A stretch of 64,000 nucleotides of DNA from Blastochloris tepida (GCF_003966715.1 NZ_AP018907.1:3088001-3152000); one strand, 5' to 3'. Positions 41,776-50,850 are shown, counted from the first letter of the stretch. The notes: generated by a model from the letters alone, not told the origin. Numbers and translations: made by a program.

Positions 41776-41853
41776 TCAGGCCGTGCGGACCGCCGCCGAG
41801 GCGAGGATCCAGGCCGAATGCGCCGCCGGCCGCGGCGAGGGACAATGAGACAC
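41776..41853 (-). CDS. 25-residue small ORF with near-perfect Shine-Dalgarno
   Basis: GTG at 41853 opens 25 codons encoding MSHCPSPRPAAH followed by SAWILASAAVRTA, then TGA. On the minus strand AAGGAGGTGATCC (41868-41856), fully complementary to the 3' end of 16S rRNA, lies with its AGGAGG seven bases before the start. Such a strong site would be hard to keep by chance. The peptide is followed by a hairpin and then by the YaiI gene, as expected of either an independent small gene or a leader peptide. Hydrophobic in its second half, but too short for a membrane span call. No family known to me. Confidence 0.55.
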   Translation of the reverse strand: MSHCPSPRPAAHSAWILASAAVRTA

Positions 41854-41986
41854 TGGATCACCTCCTTTCGGTTGTTGACGACGGAAAATATGTAGGGAGA
41901 CTGCCCGGCTTTGCCACTGGCCGGCGTTCGGCCGCGCATTTCTCCCCCTCCCACGCGGGCTTCGCAGGATCACGAAGAGGATTACC

Positions 41987-42085
41987 AGAGCATTTTCCGC
42001 ACAAGTGGATACCGGTTGCGCGAAAGAAAATGCGACAAACCAGAAACTTAGAGCGTCCGATCTGATGCAGTCAGATCGGACGCTC
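41987..42085. repeat. Family A repeat (A5), complete with both modules
   Basis: Hairpin module AGAGCATTTTCCGCACAAGT...GCGCGAAAGAAAATGCGAC (41987-42035), then TTAGAGCGTCCGATCTGA-TGCAG-TCAGATCGGACGCTC (palindrome, 42048-42084). The hairpin module is identical over more than 50 bases to the inverted module in A1. Confidence 0.85.
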
Positions 42086-42131
42086 CAAGATCCCGCGCCA
42101 GCGATCAGAAGCCCGCCATCACGAGTCCGCC

Positions 42132-42980
42132 ATGTCCGTTCACGCCTCCCTGTCGCCCGCGTCCGCCGAGGTCCGCCGCCTGAGCGCGCCCGACATCCGC
42201 TCCCGCAAGGGCGGCGAGCCGATCGTGGCGCTCACCGCCTACCACGCCCACACCGCCCGCATCGCCGATGCCTCCTGCGACGTCATCCTGGTCGGCGACT
42301 CGCTCGGCATGGTGATGCACGGGCTGGAATCGACCGTGCCGGTCACGCTCGACATGATGATCCTGCAGGCGCAGGCGGTGATGCGCGGCTCCAGGCGCGC
42401 GCTGGTGGTGGTCGACATGCCGTTCGGCAGCTACGAGGCCTCGCGCGAGGAGGCGTTCCACAGCTGCGTGCGGGTGATGAAGGAGACCGGCTGCGGCGCG
42501 GTGAAGCTGGAGGGCGGGCGCCGCATGGCCGAGACCATCCGCTTCCTGGTCGAGCGCGGCATTCCGGTGATGGCCCATATCGGCCTCACCCCGCAGTCGA
42601 TCAATGTGCTGGGCGGCTTCCGCGCCCAGGGCCGCGAGGAGGCCGACTGGGGGCCGATCGAGGACGATGCCCGCGCGGTCGCCGAGGCCGGCGCCTTCGC
42701 CATGGTGATCGAGGCGGTGGCCGAGCCGCTCGCCCGCAAGATCACCGCCGAGGTGCCGTGCCCAACCATCGGGATTGGCGCCTCGCCGGCCTGCGACGGC
42801 CAGGTGCTGGTGATGGAGGACATGCTGGGCCTCACCCCGCGGGTGCCGAAATTCGTCAAGCGATTCGGCGACCTCGGGCCGGGCATCGCCGCGGCCATCG
42901 AGGCCTATGCCAGCGAGGTGCGCGCGCGCACCTTCCCCGGCCCCGAGCACACCTATGCGATGAAGAAGCCGGCGAAGTGA
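42132..42980 (+). CDS. panB: 3-methyl-2-oxobutanoate hydroxymethyltransferase
   Basis: 282 residues, usual length about 265. TIM barrel with [66 protein letters not shown] and [19 protein letters not shown]. Metal ligands Asp (VGDSLG) and the catalytic Glu ([10 protein letters not shown]) are present. It makes ketopantoate for coenzyme A. Residues 1-20 are a variable lead. No other pantothenate gene is adjacent. Confidence 0.96.
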   Translation: MSVHASLSPASAEVRRLSAPDIRSRKGGEPIVALTAYHAHTARIADASCDVILVGDSLGMVMHGLESTVPVTLDMMILQAQAVMRGSRRALVVVDMPFGSYEASREEAFHSCVRVMKETGCGAVKLEGGRRMAETIRFLVERGIPVMAHIGLTPQSINVLGGFRAQGREEADWGPIEDDARAVAEAGAFAMVIEAVAEPLARKITAEVPCPTIGIGASPACDGQVLVMEDMLGLTPRVPKFVKRFGDLGPGIAAAIEAYASEVRARTFPGPEHTYAMKKPAK

Positions 42981-43137
42981 AGGGCGCGTCTGCCTCCTGC
43001 CGTCCCGGGCAAGCGGCCTCGCTCGCGCTCGACCGGAACGACGATGACACGATGAGTACCGGCGGGAATGGTTTTCGCCTATACCTGTGCCGCCGTTCCT
43101 GCCGCCTCTCCTGCCGCCCTCAGCCTGCGGATCTGCC

Positions 43138-43731
43138 ATGACGCTGCTCGTTCTCGGCCTCGTGCTGTTCTTCGCCCCCCATCTGCTGCCGACCTTTCGG
43201 CCGCTGCGCGGGCGCCTCGTCGCCGCGCTCGGCGGCAATGAGAACGTCTACAAGGCCGTCCATGGCGCGGTGGTGATGACCGGCCTGGTGCTGATCGTCG
43301 TGGGCTTCGGCGACTATCGCGCAGCGGGCATGATCCCGGTGTGGACCCCGCCGGTGTGGACGCAGCATCTGGCGCTGACGCTGATGCTGCCCTCCTTCAT
43401 CGTGTTCGCGGCCATGCCGCCGCGCCCGAGCCTGCTGCGCTACCGGATCAAGCATCCGATGCTGGCCGGCATCAAGATCTGGGCGCTCGCCCATCTTCTC
43501 GCCAATGGCGACCTCGGCTCGATCGCCCTGTTCGGCTCGTTCCTGGCGTTCGGCGTCTATGACCGCATCTCGGTCAAGCGCCGCGGCCTGAAGGTGCCGG
43601 ACAACCCCGGCGGCTGGACCAGGGCCGACACCATTTCGGTGATCGCCGGCACGTTGCTGTGGCTCGCCTTCCTGTTCGGCGTGCACCATTGGCTGATCGG
43701 GGTGCCGGTGCTGCCCGGCGTCGGGGCTTGA
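43138..43731 (+). CDS. NnrU-family membrane protein
   Basis: 197 residues with five or six membrane helices (1-20, 40-60, 70-90, 115-135, 170-190). Family marks are FFAPHLLPTFRPLRGRLVAA, KHPMLAGIKIWALAHLLANG and SFLAFGVYDRISVKRR. NnrU-like proteins are linked to nitric oxide metabolism in denitrifiers and resemble the isoprenoid enzyme 15-cis-zeta-carotene isomerase; in this genome neither nitrite nor nitric oxide reductase genes are near, so the role is open. ATG at 43138 was chosen at the first helix. Confidence 0.8.
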   Translation: MTLLVLGLVLFFAPHLLPTFRPLRGRLVAALGGNENVYKAVHGAVVMTGLVLIVVGFGDYRAAGMIPVWTPPVWTQHLALTLMLPSFIVFAAMPPRPSLLRYRIKHPMLAGIKIWALAHLLANGDLGSIALFGSFLAFGVYDRISVKRRGLKVPDNPGGWTRADTISVIAGTLLWLAFLFGVHHWLIGVPVLPGVGA

Positions 43732-43810
43732 CCGGAACGGCCGGTTCTGCCACGGCCTCGCCACGACCCCAGCTTAAGGCCAGACGGCCGATCGGGAGTT
43801 CATTGGGCCG

Positions 43811-44542
43811 ATGTCCGACATTTTCCAGGAAGTCGAGGAGGAAGTCCGCCGCGAGAAGCTGCGGGCGCTGTGGGACAAATATGGCGGCCTCGTGCTCGCC
43901 CTGGCTGTCGCCATCGTCATCGGGGTGGCGGGCTGGCGCGGCTGGGAGTGGTGGCAGCACCGCCAGGCCGAGGCCGCGGGCGTGCGCTTCGAGGCGGCGC
44001 TGCGGCTTGCCGCCGAGGGCAAGACGGCCGAGTCCGAGGCCGCGCTGGCCTCGCTTCAGGCCGAGGGGCCGGGCGGCTATGCCCTGCTGGCGCGCCTGAC
44101 GCGCGCCGACGTGCTGTCGGCCACCGACAGGGCGGCGGCGGTCGCCGCCTACGACGCCATCGCCGCCGACACCGGCGCGCCGGCCCTGATCCGCGACCTC
44201 GCCCAGGTGCGGGCCGGGCTGCTCCTGATCGATGGCGCCCCGTACGCCGACATGAAATCGCGCCTGGAGCCGCTGGCCGCGGCCGAGGGCGCCTATCGCC
44301 ACACCGCGCGCGAGCTGCTGGCCGCCTCGGCCTGGAAGGCCGGCGAGCGCCCCGAGGCCACGAAGTGGACCGACAGGCTGCTGAGCGATCCGCAGGCAAG
44401 CTCCAGCCTGCGGCTGCGCGGCGAGATCCTGCGCGAGCTTCTGTCCTCCGCCGGCGCGCCCAAGGCGGCCAAGGCTGAACCGGCCAAGGCCGAACCGGCC
44501 AAGACCGAGCCGGCAAAGACCGAACCGGCAAAGGCGAATTGA
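43811..44542 (+). CDS. YfgM-like TPR membrane protein
   Basis: 243 residues. A cytoplasmic start MSDIFQEVEEEVRREKLRAL is followed by one membrane helix (about 26-46), then periplasmic TPR-like helices (AGVRFEAALRLAAEGKTAES, DRAAAVAAYDAIAADTGAPA). The C-terminus consists of five repeats of the type (A)EPAK(A/T) (about 218-243). E. coli YfgM binds the SecYEG translocon and periplasmic chaperones; the same neighbours (BamB-like slot, der) follow here. Substrate details are inferred from the family. Confidence 0.8.
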   Translation: MSDIFQEVEEEVRREKLRALWDKYGGLVLALAVAIVIGVAGWRGWEWWQHRQAEAAGVRFEAALRLAAEGKTAESEAALASLQAEGPGGYALLARLTRADVLSATDRAAAVAAYDAIAADTGAPALIRDLAQVRAGLLLIDGAPYADMKSRLEPLAAAEGAYRHTARELLAASAWKAGERPEATKWTDRLLSDPQASSSLRLRGEILRELLSSAGAPKAAKAEPAKAEPAKTEPAKTEPAKAN

Positions 44543-44546
44543 GACG

Positions 44547-44885
44547 ATGATGCGCAGGCGATCATTTCCGGCGGTGCGTCTCGCGCTGCTCGTCGCCGCC
44601 ACCCTGGCGGTGGCCGGCTGCGAGACGATGGAGAAGCTCAACCCGTTCGACGAGCGCAAGGCGCCGCTGCCCGGCGACCGCAAGCCGCTGTTTCCGGAAG
44701 GGGTGCCGGGCGTGAACTATGGCGAGCCGCCGCCCCAGCCGGCCAATGCCCCGCCGCCGGCGGTCGAGCAGCCGCCCGAGGCGGCGACCCAGGACGCGCC
44801 GGCCGCGGGCAAGACCAAGAAGCGCGCCAAGGCCAAGCAGCAGCAAGAACAGCAGCAGGAAGCGCCGCCGGCTTTGGAGGATTGA
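44547..44885 (+). CDS. Small lipoprotein at the bamB position
   Basis: 112 residues. Lipobox AVAGC (Cys25), then a short motif ETMEKLNPFDERKAPLPGDR and PLFPEGVPGVNYGEPP, and a low-complexity tail rich in Pro, Ala, Lys and Gln (KTKKRAKAKQQQEQQQEA). In E. coli the slot between yfgM and der holds bamB; here no beta-propeller follows. The LPGDRKPLFPEGVPGV stretch recalls segments seen in alphaproteobacterial proteins at this locus. Four bases after the YfgM-like stop. Function is unknown. Confidence 0.65.
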   Translation: MMRRRSFPAVRLALLVAATLAVAGCETMEKLNPFDERKAPLPGDRKPLFPEGVPGVNYGEPPPQPANAPPPAVEQPPEAATQDAPAAGKTKKRAKAKQQQEQQQEAPPALED

Positions 44886-44899
44886 GGGCTGGGGCTGGT

Positions 44900-45045
44900 C
44901 CGCCTCCTTATTCCCTTTCCCGTCGCGGGAAGGGTGGCGAGGTCGAGCCGGGTAAGGGGTTTCTTCAGGCCACTCGATTTCACCCCTCACCCGCCTCGCG
45001 ATCCTTGATCGCTCGGCACCCTCTCCCACAAGGGGAGAGGGAAGA
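44900..45045. repeat. Unrelated intergenic palindromic repeat (family C)
   Basis: CCCTTTCCCGTCGCGGGAAGGG (44921-44942) is a hairpin, and CCCTCTCCCACAAGGGGAGAGGG (45021-45043) another, with CACCCCTCACCCGCCTCGCG between. This kind of 'CCCTCTCCC-ACAA-GGGGAGAGGG' element is frequent between genes in rhizobia and relatives. Only one copy is visible in this window. Confidence 0.6.
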
Positions 45046-45092
45046 GACTCCGAGACGGAGACCGTCTCAGCCAATTTCGTCAGGAAGCGCCG

Positions 45093-46460
45093 ATGTTCAC
45101 CCTCGCCATCGTCGGCCGGCCCAATGTCGGCAAGTCGACGCTGTTCAACCGGCTGGTCGGCAAGCGCCTTGCCCTGGTCGATGACCGGCCGGGCGTGACG
45201 CGCGACCGCCGCGAAGGCGAGGGCCGGCTGGGCGACCTCAGCTTCACCATCGTCGATACCGCCGGCCTCGAGGAGGCCGACACCGCGAGCCTGGAGGGGC
45301 GCATGCGCGCCCAGACCGAGGCGGCGATCCGCGACGCCGACGCCATCTTGTTCGTCATCGACGCCCGCGCCGGCCTGACGCCGACCGACCGCGCCTTCGC
45401 CGACCTGGTGCGCCGCGCCGGCCGGCCGGTGATCCTGATCGCCAACAAGAGCGAGGGCCGCAAGGGCGGCGCGGCCGCGGTGGAGGGCTTCGAACTCGGG
45501 CTCGGCACGCCGATTCCGCTGTCGGCTGAGCATGGCGAGGGCCTCTCGGACCTCTATGACGCCATTTGCGAGACCCTGCCGGACGCCACCCGTCTTCGCC
45601 CCGACGACGAGGAGGATGAGGCGGAGACCGGCGAGGCGCCCGATCCGTCCCGGCCGATCAAGGTGGCGGTGATCGGCCGGCCCAATGCCGGCAAATCGAC
45701 CCTGATCAACGCGCTGCTCGGCGAGGACCGGCTGCTCACGGGGCCTGAGGCCGGCATCACCCGCGACGCCATCGCGGTGGACCTCAATTTCAACGGCCGC
45801 GCCTTCCAGGTGTGGGACACCGCCGGCCTGCGGCGGCGCGCCCGCATCGAGGACAAGCTGGAAAAACTGTCGGTGGCCGACGCGCTGCGCGCGGTGCGCT
45901 TCGCCGAGGTGGTGGTGGTGCTGATGGACGCCACCAAGCCGTTCGAGGAGCAGGACACCCGCATCGCCGATCTCGCTGTGCGCGAGGGCCGGGCGGTGGT
46001 GATCGGCTTCACCAAATGGGATCTGGTGCCGGCCAAGGCCGGCGCCATCAAGCGGCTGCGCGAGGACACCGACCACGCCCTGCCCCAGATCCGCGGCGTG
46101 CCGATCGCGGCGGTCTCCGCCCAGCAGGGCCAGGGGCTCGACCGGCTGATGGACGCGGTGGTCGCGGCCTACGCGGTGTGGAACAAGCGCGTCGCCACCG
46201 CCCGCATCAACCGCTGGCTGGAGGGCGTGCTGGAGCAGCACCCGCCGCCGGCGGTCAGCGGCCGGCGCATCAAGATCCGCTACGCGACGCAAGCCAAGGC
46301 GCGCCCGCCGAGCTTCGTGCTGTTCGGCACCCGGCTCGACGCCCTGCCGGAGAGCTACACGCGCTACCTCGTCAATTCGCTGCGCGAGACCTTCGAGCTG
46401 CCCGGCACGCCGATCCGCGTCACCTATCGCGAGCCGAAGAACCCCTACGACAAGGGGTGA
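45093..46460 (+). CDS. der: Ribosome-associated GTPase Der (EngA)
   Basis: 455 residues. Two G domains in tandem: the first with [27 protein letters not shown] and NKSEG; the second with [27 protein letters not shown] and FTKWD. A KH-like C-terminal domain (about 355-455) follows. The first G domain has NKSE rather than NKxD, which is common in Der. It is needed for 50S subunit assembly. The order YfgM, lipoprotein, der is the usual one. Confidence 0.96.
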   Translation: MFTLAIVGRPNVGKSTLFNRLVGKRLALVDDRPGVTRDRREGEGRLGDLSFTIVDTAGLEEADTASLEGRMRAQTEAAIRDADAILFVIDARAGLTPTDRAFADLVRRAGRPVILIANKSEGRKGGAAAVEGFELGLGTPIPLSAEHGEGLSDLYDAICETLPDATRLRPDDEEDEAETGEAPDPSRPIKVAVIGRPNAGKSTLINALLGEDRLLTGPEAGITRDAIAVDLNFNGRAFQVWDTAGLRRRARIEDKLEKLSVADALRAVRFAEVVVVLMDATKPFEEQDTRIADLAVREGRAVVIGFTKWDLVPAKAGAIKRLREDTDHALPQIRGVPIAAVSAQQGQGLDRLMDAVVAAYAVWNKRVATARINRWLEGVLEQHPPPAVSGRRIKIRYATQAKARPPSFVLFGTRLDALPESYTRYLVNSLRETFELPGTPIRVTYREPKNPYDKG

Positions 46461-46672
46461 GCGGGGGGCGCCGGTTGGGCGGGAGAGCCGTATCACGAGG
46501 ATACGCCGTGCCGGAGCGGCCGCTGGATCTGTCGCGGCGCATCGGCCGGCCGGCGGCGTGGCGCGTGGGTTCCCTTCCCCTCGCCGCTTCGCGGCTCGGC
46601 CGGGAACGACCGGCGGCACGCCGCCCCGCCTCCAGCCTTGGCTGAAGCTTATGGCGGCGGCTTGAGAGCCCC
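46461..46672. other. Gap between convergent der and ubiD
   Basis: No gene recognised. CGCCGCTTCGCGGCTCGGCC (46581-46600) forms a weak hairpin that may serve as a shared terminator. Confidence 0.4.
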
Positions 46673-48172
46673 CTACTTCAGACCCAGCTTTGCCCAAATC
46701 GCATCGACCACCGCCTCGGTGTCCGACGACATCTTCAGCACCCGGCCGTATTCGCGCTCGGTCTCGGTGCCGATCTTGGTGGTGGCGTCGATGCCGAGCT
46801 TGCCGCCGAGCCCGGCCTTGGGCGAGGCGAAGTCGAGATAGTCGATCGGCGTGTCGGTGAGCACCAGCAGGTCACGCGAGGGGTCGGAGCGGGTCGCCAC
46901 CGCCCACATCACGTCCGACCAGTCGCGCGCCTTCACATCGGCATCCACCGCGATGATCAGCTTGGTCATGGTGAACTGCGGCAGCACGCTCCACAGCGCC
47001 ATCATCAGCCGCCGCGCATGACCGGGATAGGATTTCTTGAACGCCACCACGGCGATGCGGTAGGAGCACGCCTCCGGCGGCAGCCAGACGTCGACGATCT
47101 CCGGGAACTGCCGTTTCACCACCGGAATGAACATCTCGTTCATCGCCGCCCCCATCACCGAGGGCTCGTCGGGCGCGCGGCCGGTGAAGGTGGAGAGATA
47201 GAGCGGCTTCGCCTTGCGGGTGATGGCGGTGACCCGCATCACCGGGAACTCCTCCACCGAATTGTAGTAGCCGGTATGGTCGCCGTAGGGGCCTTCCGGC
47301 GCGGTCTCGGTGGCCGACACCACGCCCTCGATCACGATCTCGGCATCGGCCGGCACCATCAGCGGCACGCTGACCGCCTTGGTCAGGCGCGGCCGTTCGC
47401 CGCGCACCAGCCCGGCGAAGGTGAGCTCAGAGATGCCCTCGGGCAGCGGCATCACCGCCGACAGCATGGTGCCTGGGTCGGTGCCGATCGCCAGCGCCAC
47501 CGGCATGTCGCGCCCCTGCGCCTGCCAACGGCGGAAATGCTGGGCGCCGCCGCGCATGGAGAGCCAGCGCATGATCAGCCGGTCCGGCCCCAGCACCTGG
47601 ACGCGGTAGACCCCAACATTGGCGTGGGTGGCCTCGAACTCGCCGGGCGGGCAGGTGATCACCAGCGGCCAGGTGATCAGCGGCGCCGGCTCGTCCGGCC
47701 AGCAGGTCTGCACCGGGATCTGGGTGACGTCGACGTCCGCCCCGGTGATCACCACCTCCTGCACCGGTGCCGAGGAGGTCTCGGCCGGGCGGGTGCGCAG
47801 CGCGGCGCGGGCGAGCGGCAGCCGATCTATCAGATCGCGCAACGAGTTCGGCGCCGAGGGGCTGCGCAGCTCGGCCAGGGCTTCGCCGAGCGGGCGCAGA
47901 TCCTCCGGCCCGATGCCGAAGCCCAGCGCCACCCGCTCCACCGTGCCGAACAGGTTGGTCACCAGCGGAATGGTGGAGATGGTGCCGTCGGCGCGGATCG
48001 GGCGCTCGAACACCAGCACCGGCCCGCCCTTCTCGATCACCCGGCGGTGGATCTCGGTCACCGTATGGACGGTGGAGATCGGCTCCTTGATGCGGTGGAG
48101 CTGGCCCTTTCCCTCCAGGAAGGTCAGGAAGGCGGGCAGGTCGCGAAAGGGGGGCAGGCTGCGGATGGGCAC
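46673..48172 (-). CDS. ubiD: UbiD-family prFMN-dependent decarboxylase
   Basis: 499 residues. Typical UbiD features are FRDLPAFLTFLEGKGQLHRI, TNLFGTVERVALGFGI, ETAPEGPYGDHTGYYN, LPPEACSYRIAVVAFKKSYP, VDADVKARDW and GLGGKLGIDATTKIG. UbiD removes the carboxyl group from 3-polyprenyl-4-hydroxybenzoate using prenylated FMN made by UbiX. GTG at 48172 was chosen because AGAGGATCACCCC precedes it and the protein then starts at PIRSLPPFRD. It is divergent from ubiTUV, so a decarboxylation and hydroxylation block for ubiquinone sits here. Confidence 0.93.
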   Translation of the reverse strand: MPIRSLPPFRDLPAFLTFLEGKGQLHRIKEPISTVHTVTEIHRRVIEKGGPVLVFERPIRADGTISTIPLVTNLFGTVERVALGFGIGPEDLRPLGEALAELRSPSAPNSLRDLIDRLPLARAALRTRPAETSSAPVQEVVITGADVDVTQIPVQTCWPDEPAPLITWPLVITCPPGEFEATHANVGVYRVQVLGPDRLIMRWLSMRGGAQHFRRWQAQGRDMPVALAIGTDPGTMLSAVMPLPEGISELTFAGLVRGERPRLTKAVSVPLMVPADAEIVIEGVVSATETAPEGPYGDHTGYYNSVEEFPVMRVTAITRKAKPLYLSTFTGRAPDEPSVMGAAMNEMFIPVVKRQFPEIVDVWLPPEACSYRIAVVAFKKSYPGHARRLMMALWSVLPQFTMTKLIIAVDADVKARDWSDVMWAVATRSDPSRDLLVLTDTPIDYLDFASPKAGLGGKLGIDATTKIGTETEREYGRVLKMSSDTEAVVDAIWAKLGLK

Positions 48173-48286
48173 GGGGTGATCCTCTGCGAAGACCTGAGGC
48201 CTTAGGCCGCGCGTTCGGGATTGGCAACTTGGTGCGCACAGGGCAATGCTGCCATGCCCGGTGAATCCCGTAATGGCGCGAAGGGA

Positions 48287-48300
48287 TTGATCTGTGCCAA
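48287..48300 (+). promoter_or_regulatory. FNR/FixK-like site upstream of ubiT
   Basis: TTGATCTGTGCCAA matches TTGAT-N4-ATCAA fully in the left half and three of five in the right. If this is a class II site, transcription would start near 48335, and TACACG at 48323-48328 would be the -10. That leaves a short leader to GTG 48354 or 48366 and argues against the GTG at 48294, which lies inside the site. Confidence 0.65.
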
Positions 48301-48353
48301 ACCGCCCGCTGCCGTTTGCGGGTACACGTCCGCCCCACCCGCCAACCATCAGT

Positions 48354-48923
48354 GTGACAGAGCCCGTGACCGACCTCCCCGTTCTGCACCCCTTTGTCCG
48401 CCTGCTCGCCAGGCCGCTGCCGCTGACGCCGCTCGAATGGGGCGTCGCCGCCAGCCTGACGCGCGTGTTCGCCCGGCACACCGGCATGTTCGACCGCCTG
48501 GGCGAGAACGCCTTCAAGCGCTACGGCATCGAGCCGACCGACCTGCCCTTCGCGTTCATCCTGACGCCCGATCCGGCCGGCCCGCGCATCGAGGCGGTGC
48601 GCAGCCTGAAGGGGCATGATGTCGCGGCCCGCATCGCCGGCCCGTTCCTGGTGCTGCTCGACATGGTGCGCGGCCGGCTCGACGGCGACGCGCTGTTCTT
48701 CTCGCGCGACATCGTGGTCGAGGGCGACATGGAGGCGGTGGTGGCGCTGCGCAATGCGCTCGACGCCGAGGCGGTCGACATCGTCGTCGAGACCGCCCAT
48801 GCCTTCGGCCCGGCCTCGGGCCTGGTGACGCACGGCGCCGACCTCGCCGAGCGCTTCGCCCGTACCTTCCTGGTCGCCGGCGGCGATCGCCAGGCGACAC
48901 CCCCCCGGGAGAGCACGCCATGA
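48354..48923 (+). CDS. ubiT: UbiT, SCP2-domain accessory factor for oxygen-independent ubiquinone synthesis
   Basis: 189 residues from GTG 48354 (GTG 48366 also possible). An SCP2 lipid-binding fold: PLPLTPLEWGVAASLTRVFA, HTGMFDRLGENAFKRYGI, AARIAGPFLVLLDMVRGRLD and DALFFSRDIVVEGDMEAVVA. E. coli UbiT (174 residues) is essential for making ubiquinone without oxygen and carries the lipid intermediates. The start is placed by the promoter argument given for 48287-48300. The stop TGA overlaps the ubiU start (ATGA). Confidence 0.88.
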   Translation: MTEPVTDLPVLHPFVRLLARPLPLTPLEWGVAASLTRVFARHTGMFDRLGENAFKRYGIEPTDLPFAFILTPDPAGPRIEAVRSLKGHDVAARIAGPFLVLLDMVRGRLDGDALFFSRDIVVEGDMEAVVALRNALDAEAVDIVVETAHAFGPASGLVTHGADLAERFARTFLVAGGDRQATPPRESTP

Positions 48924-49918
48924 GACCTGCCAAGGGATCGCTCGAACTCGTCTGCCCCGCCGGCACGCCCGCGGCGCTGGACGCCGCCGTCGCCGCCGGT
49001 GCCGACACCGTCTATTGCGGTTTCAATGACGAGACCAACGCCCGCAACTTCCCCGGCCTGAACTTCTCGCGCGCCGAGTTGGCCGACAGCATCGCCCGCG
49101 CCCATGCGCGCGGCTGCAACGTGCTGGTGGCGATCAACACCTTCCCGCGGGCCGGCGACATCGACCTGTGGCACCGCGCCATCGCCGACGCCGAAGCCGC
49201 GGGCGCCGACGCGGTGATCCTGGCCGATCTCGGCCTGCTCGCCCACGCCCGCGAGAAGCACCCCAATCTGCGCCTCCATTTGTCGGTGCAGGCGGCGGCG
49301 GCCAATCCGGACGCCATCCAGTTCTACGTCAAGCAGTTCGGCGTCGAGCGGGTGGTGCTGCCGCGCGTGGTCACCGTCGAGGAGATCGCCGCCATCCACC
49401 GCGAGATCACCTGCGAGACCGAGGTGTTCGTGTTCGGCGGCCTGTGCGTGATGGCCGAGGGGCGCTGCCTGCTCTCCAGCTATGCCACCGGCAAGTCGCC
49501 CAACATGCACGGCGCCTGCTCGCCGGCCGGCTGCATCTCCTACCGCGAGGAGGGCTCGACCTTCGTGTCGCGGCTGGGCGAGTTCACCATCAACCGGGTA
49601 ACCAAGGGCGAGCCCGCGGCCTATCCGACGCTGTGCAAGGGCCGCTTCGTCATCGACGGCAAGGCCACGCACGTGTTCGAGGACCCGGCGAGCCTCGATG
49701 CCTCCCAGCTTCTGCCCGGCCTCAAGGCGGCCGGCGTCAAGGCGCTGAAGATCGAGGGCCGGCAGAGAAGCCGCGCCTATGCCGACGCGGTGGTGAAGGC
49801 GTTCCGCCAGGCGGTCGATGCGCTCGACCGCGGCCTGGAGATCCGCGCCGGGGCGCTCGCGGCCCTCACCGAGGGCGGCGCCACCACCGGCGGCGCCTAC
49901 CGCAAGACGTGGCGCTGA
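48920..49918 (+). CDS. ubiU: UbiU, U32-family oxygen-independent hydroxylase subunit
   Basis: 332 residues, U32 peptidase-type fold. It begins LELVCPAGTPAALDAAVAAG and has the conserved cysteines for a 4Fe-4S cluster: GGLCVMAEGRCLLSSYATG, HGACSPAGCISYR and YPTLCKGRF. UbiU forms a heterodimer with UbiV, which hydroxylates the ubiquinone ring under anoxia using prephenate as oxygen donor. Overlaps ubiT by four bases and is 11 bases ahead of ubiV. Confidence 0.92.
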   Translation: MRPAKGSLELVCPAGTPAALDAAVAAGADTVYCGFNDETNARNFPGLNFSRAELADSIARAHARGCNVLVAINTFPRAGDIDLWHRAIADAEAAGADAVILADLGLLAHAREKHPNLRLHLSVQAAAANPDAIQFYVKQFGVERVVLPRVVTVEEIAAIHREITCETEVFVFGGLCVMAEGRCLLSSYATGKSPNMHGACSPAGCISYREEGSTFVSRLGEFTINRVTKGEPAAYPTLCKGRFVIDGKATHVFEDPASLDASQLLPGLKAAGVKALKIEGRQRSRAYADAVVKAFRQAVDALDRGLEIRAGALAALTEGGATTGGAYRKTWR

Positions 49919-49929
49919 GAGTTCCGCTC

Positions 49930-50850
49930 ATGAGTACCAACACGATGAAGCTGTCCCTCGGGCCGGTGCTGTTCAACTGGCCCAACGACATCTGGAGCGA
50001 TTTCTACGCCCGCGTCGCCGACGAGATGCCGGTCGAGCGCGTCTATGTCGGCGAGGTGGTGTGCTCCAAGCGCGAGCCGTTCCGCGAGCAGGCGATGGGT
50101 GAGGCGGTCGAGCGCCTGCAGCGCGCCGGCAAGGAGGTCGTGCTCTCCACCCTGGCGCTGGTCACCCTGCCGCGCGAACGCCACCGGGTGGTGGCGACCG
50201 CCGAGGACTGGACCGGTCTGGTCGAGGCCAACGACATCACCGCCGTCTCGGCGCTGGCCGGCCGGCCGTTCGCGGTCGGGCCGCTGGTCAATGTCTACAA
50301 TGAAGGCACGATGCGCACGCTCGCCGGCTTCGGCGCCAAGACCGTGTGCCTGCCGCCGGAGCTGCCGCTGACCTCGATCGCGGTGATCGCCAAGGCGGCG
50401 GCCGGCCTCGACGTCGACACCGAGCTGTTCGCCTTCGGCCGGGTGCCGCTCGCGGTCTCGGCGCGCTGCTACCACGCCCGCGTCCACGGCCTGCACAAGG
50501 ATTCCTGCCAGTTCATCTGCGCCCAGGATCTCGACGGCCTCGCCGTCGACACGCTGGACGGCGAGCGCTTCCTGGCGGTCAACGGCATCCAGACCATGTC
50601 GCAGACCTATGCCAACCTGCTGGCCGACGTGCCGGCGCTCAAGGCGGCGGGCGTCACCGCGCTGCGGCTGTCGCCGCACGCCTGCGACATGCTGGCGGTG
50701 GCCAAGCTCTTCCGCGAGGTCGCCGACGGCGCCCGCGACGGGGCGGAGGCCACCACCGCGCTGCAGGGGCTGATCGGCAACGCGCCGATGTCCAACGGCT
50801 TCCTGCACGCCATTCCAGGCGCCCGCTACCAGTTGCGCGCGCAGGCGTGA
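49930..50850 (+). CDS. ubiV: UbiV, U32-family oxygen-independent hydroxylase subunit
   Basis: 306 residues. It begins LSLGPVLFNWPNDIWSDFYA; the cluster cysteines are in YVGEVVCSKREPFRE and SARCYHARVHGLHKDSCQFIC (three Cys), as in E. coli UbiV. Partner of UbiU. GINGIQ-like (FLAVNGIQTMSQTYANLL) and ALRLSPHACDM are family stretches. The operon ubiTUV ends with a clear terminator 43 bases downstream. Confidence 0.92.
   Translation: MSTNTMKLSLGPVLFNWPNDIWSDFYARVADEMPVERVYVGEVVCSKREPFREQAMGEAVERLQRAGKEVVLSTLALVTLPRERHRVVATAEDWTGLVEANDITAVSALAGRPFAVGPLVNVYNEGTMRTLAGFGAKTVCLPPELPLTSIAVIAKAAAGLDVDTELFAFGRVPLAVSARCYHARVHGLHKDSCQFICAQDLDGLAVDTLDGERFLAVNGIQTMSQTYANLLADVPALKAAGVTALRLSPHACDMLAVAKLFREVADGARDGAEATTALQGLIGNAPMSNGFLHAIPGARYQLRAQA

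Noticed and set aside
41856..41869. Match to the 3' end of 16S rRNA (GGATCACCTCCTTT on the plus strand)
   Set aside because: Too short for an rRNA fragment; on the other strand it is the Shine-Dalgarno sequence of a 25-codon ORF.
48294..48353. GTG at 48294 as start of ubiT
   Set aside because: It lies inside the FNR/FixK-like site and adds a Pro-rich stretch unlike the family; a start at 48354 or 48366 fits better.
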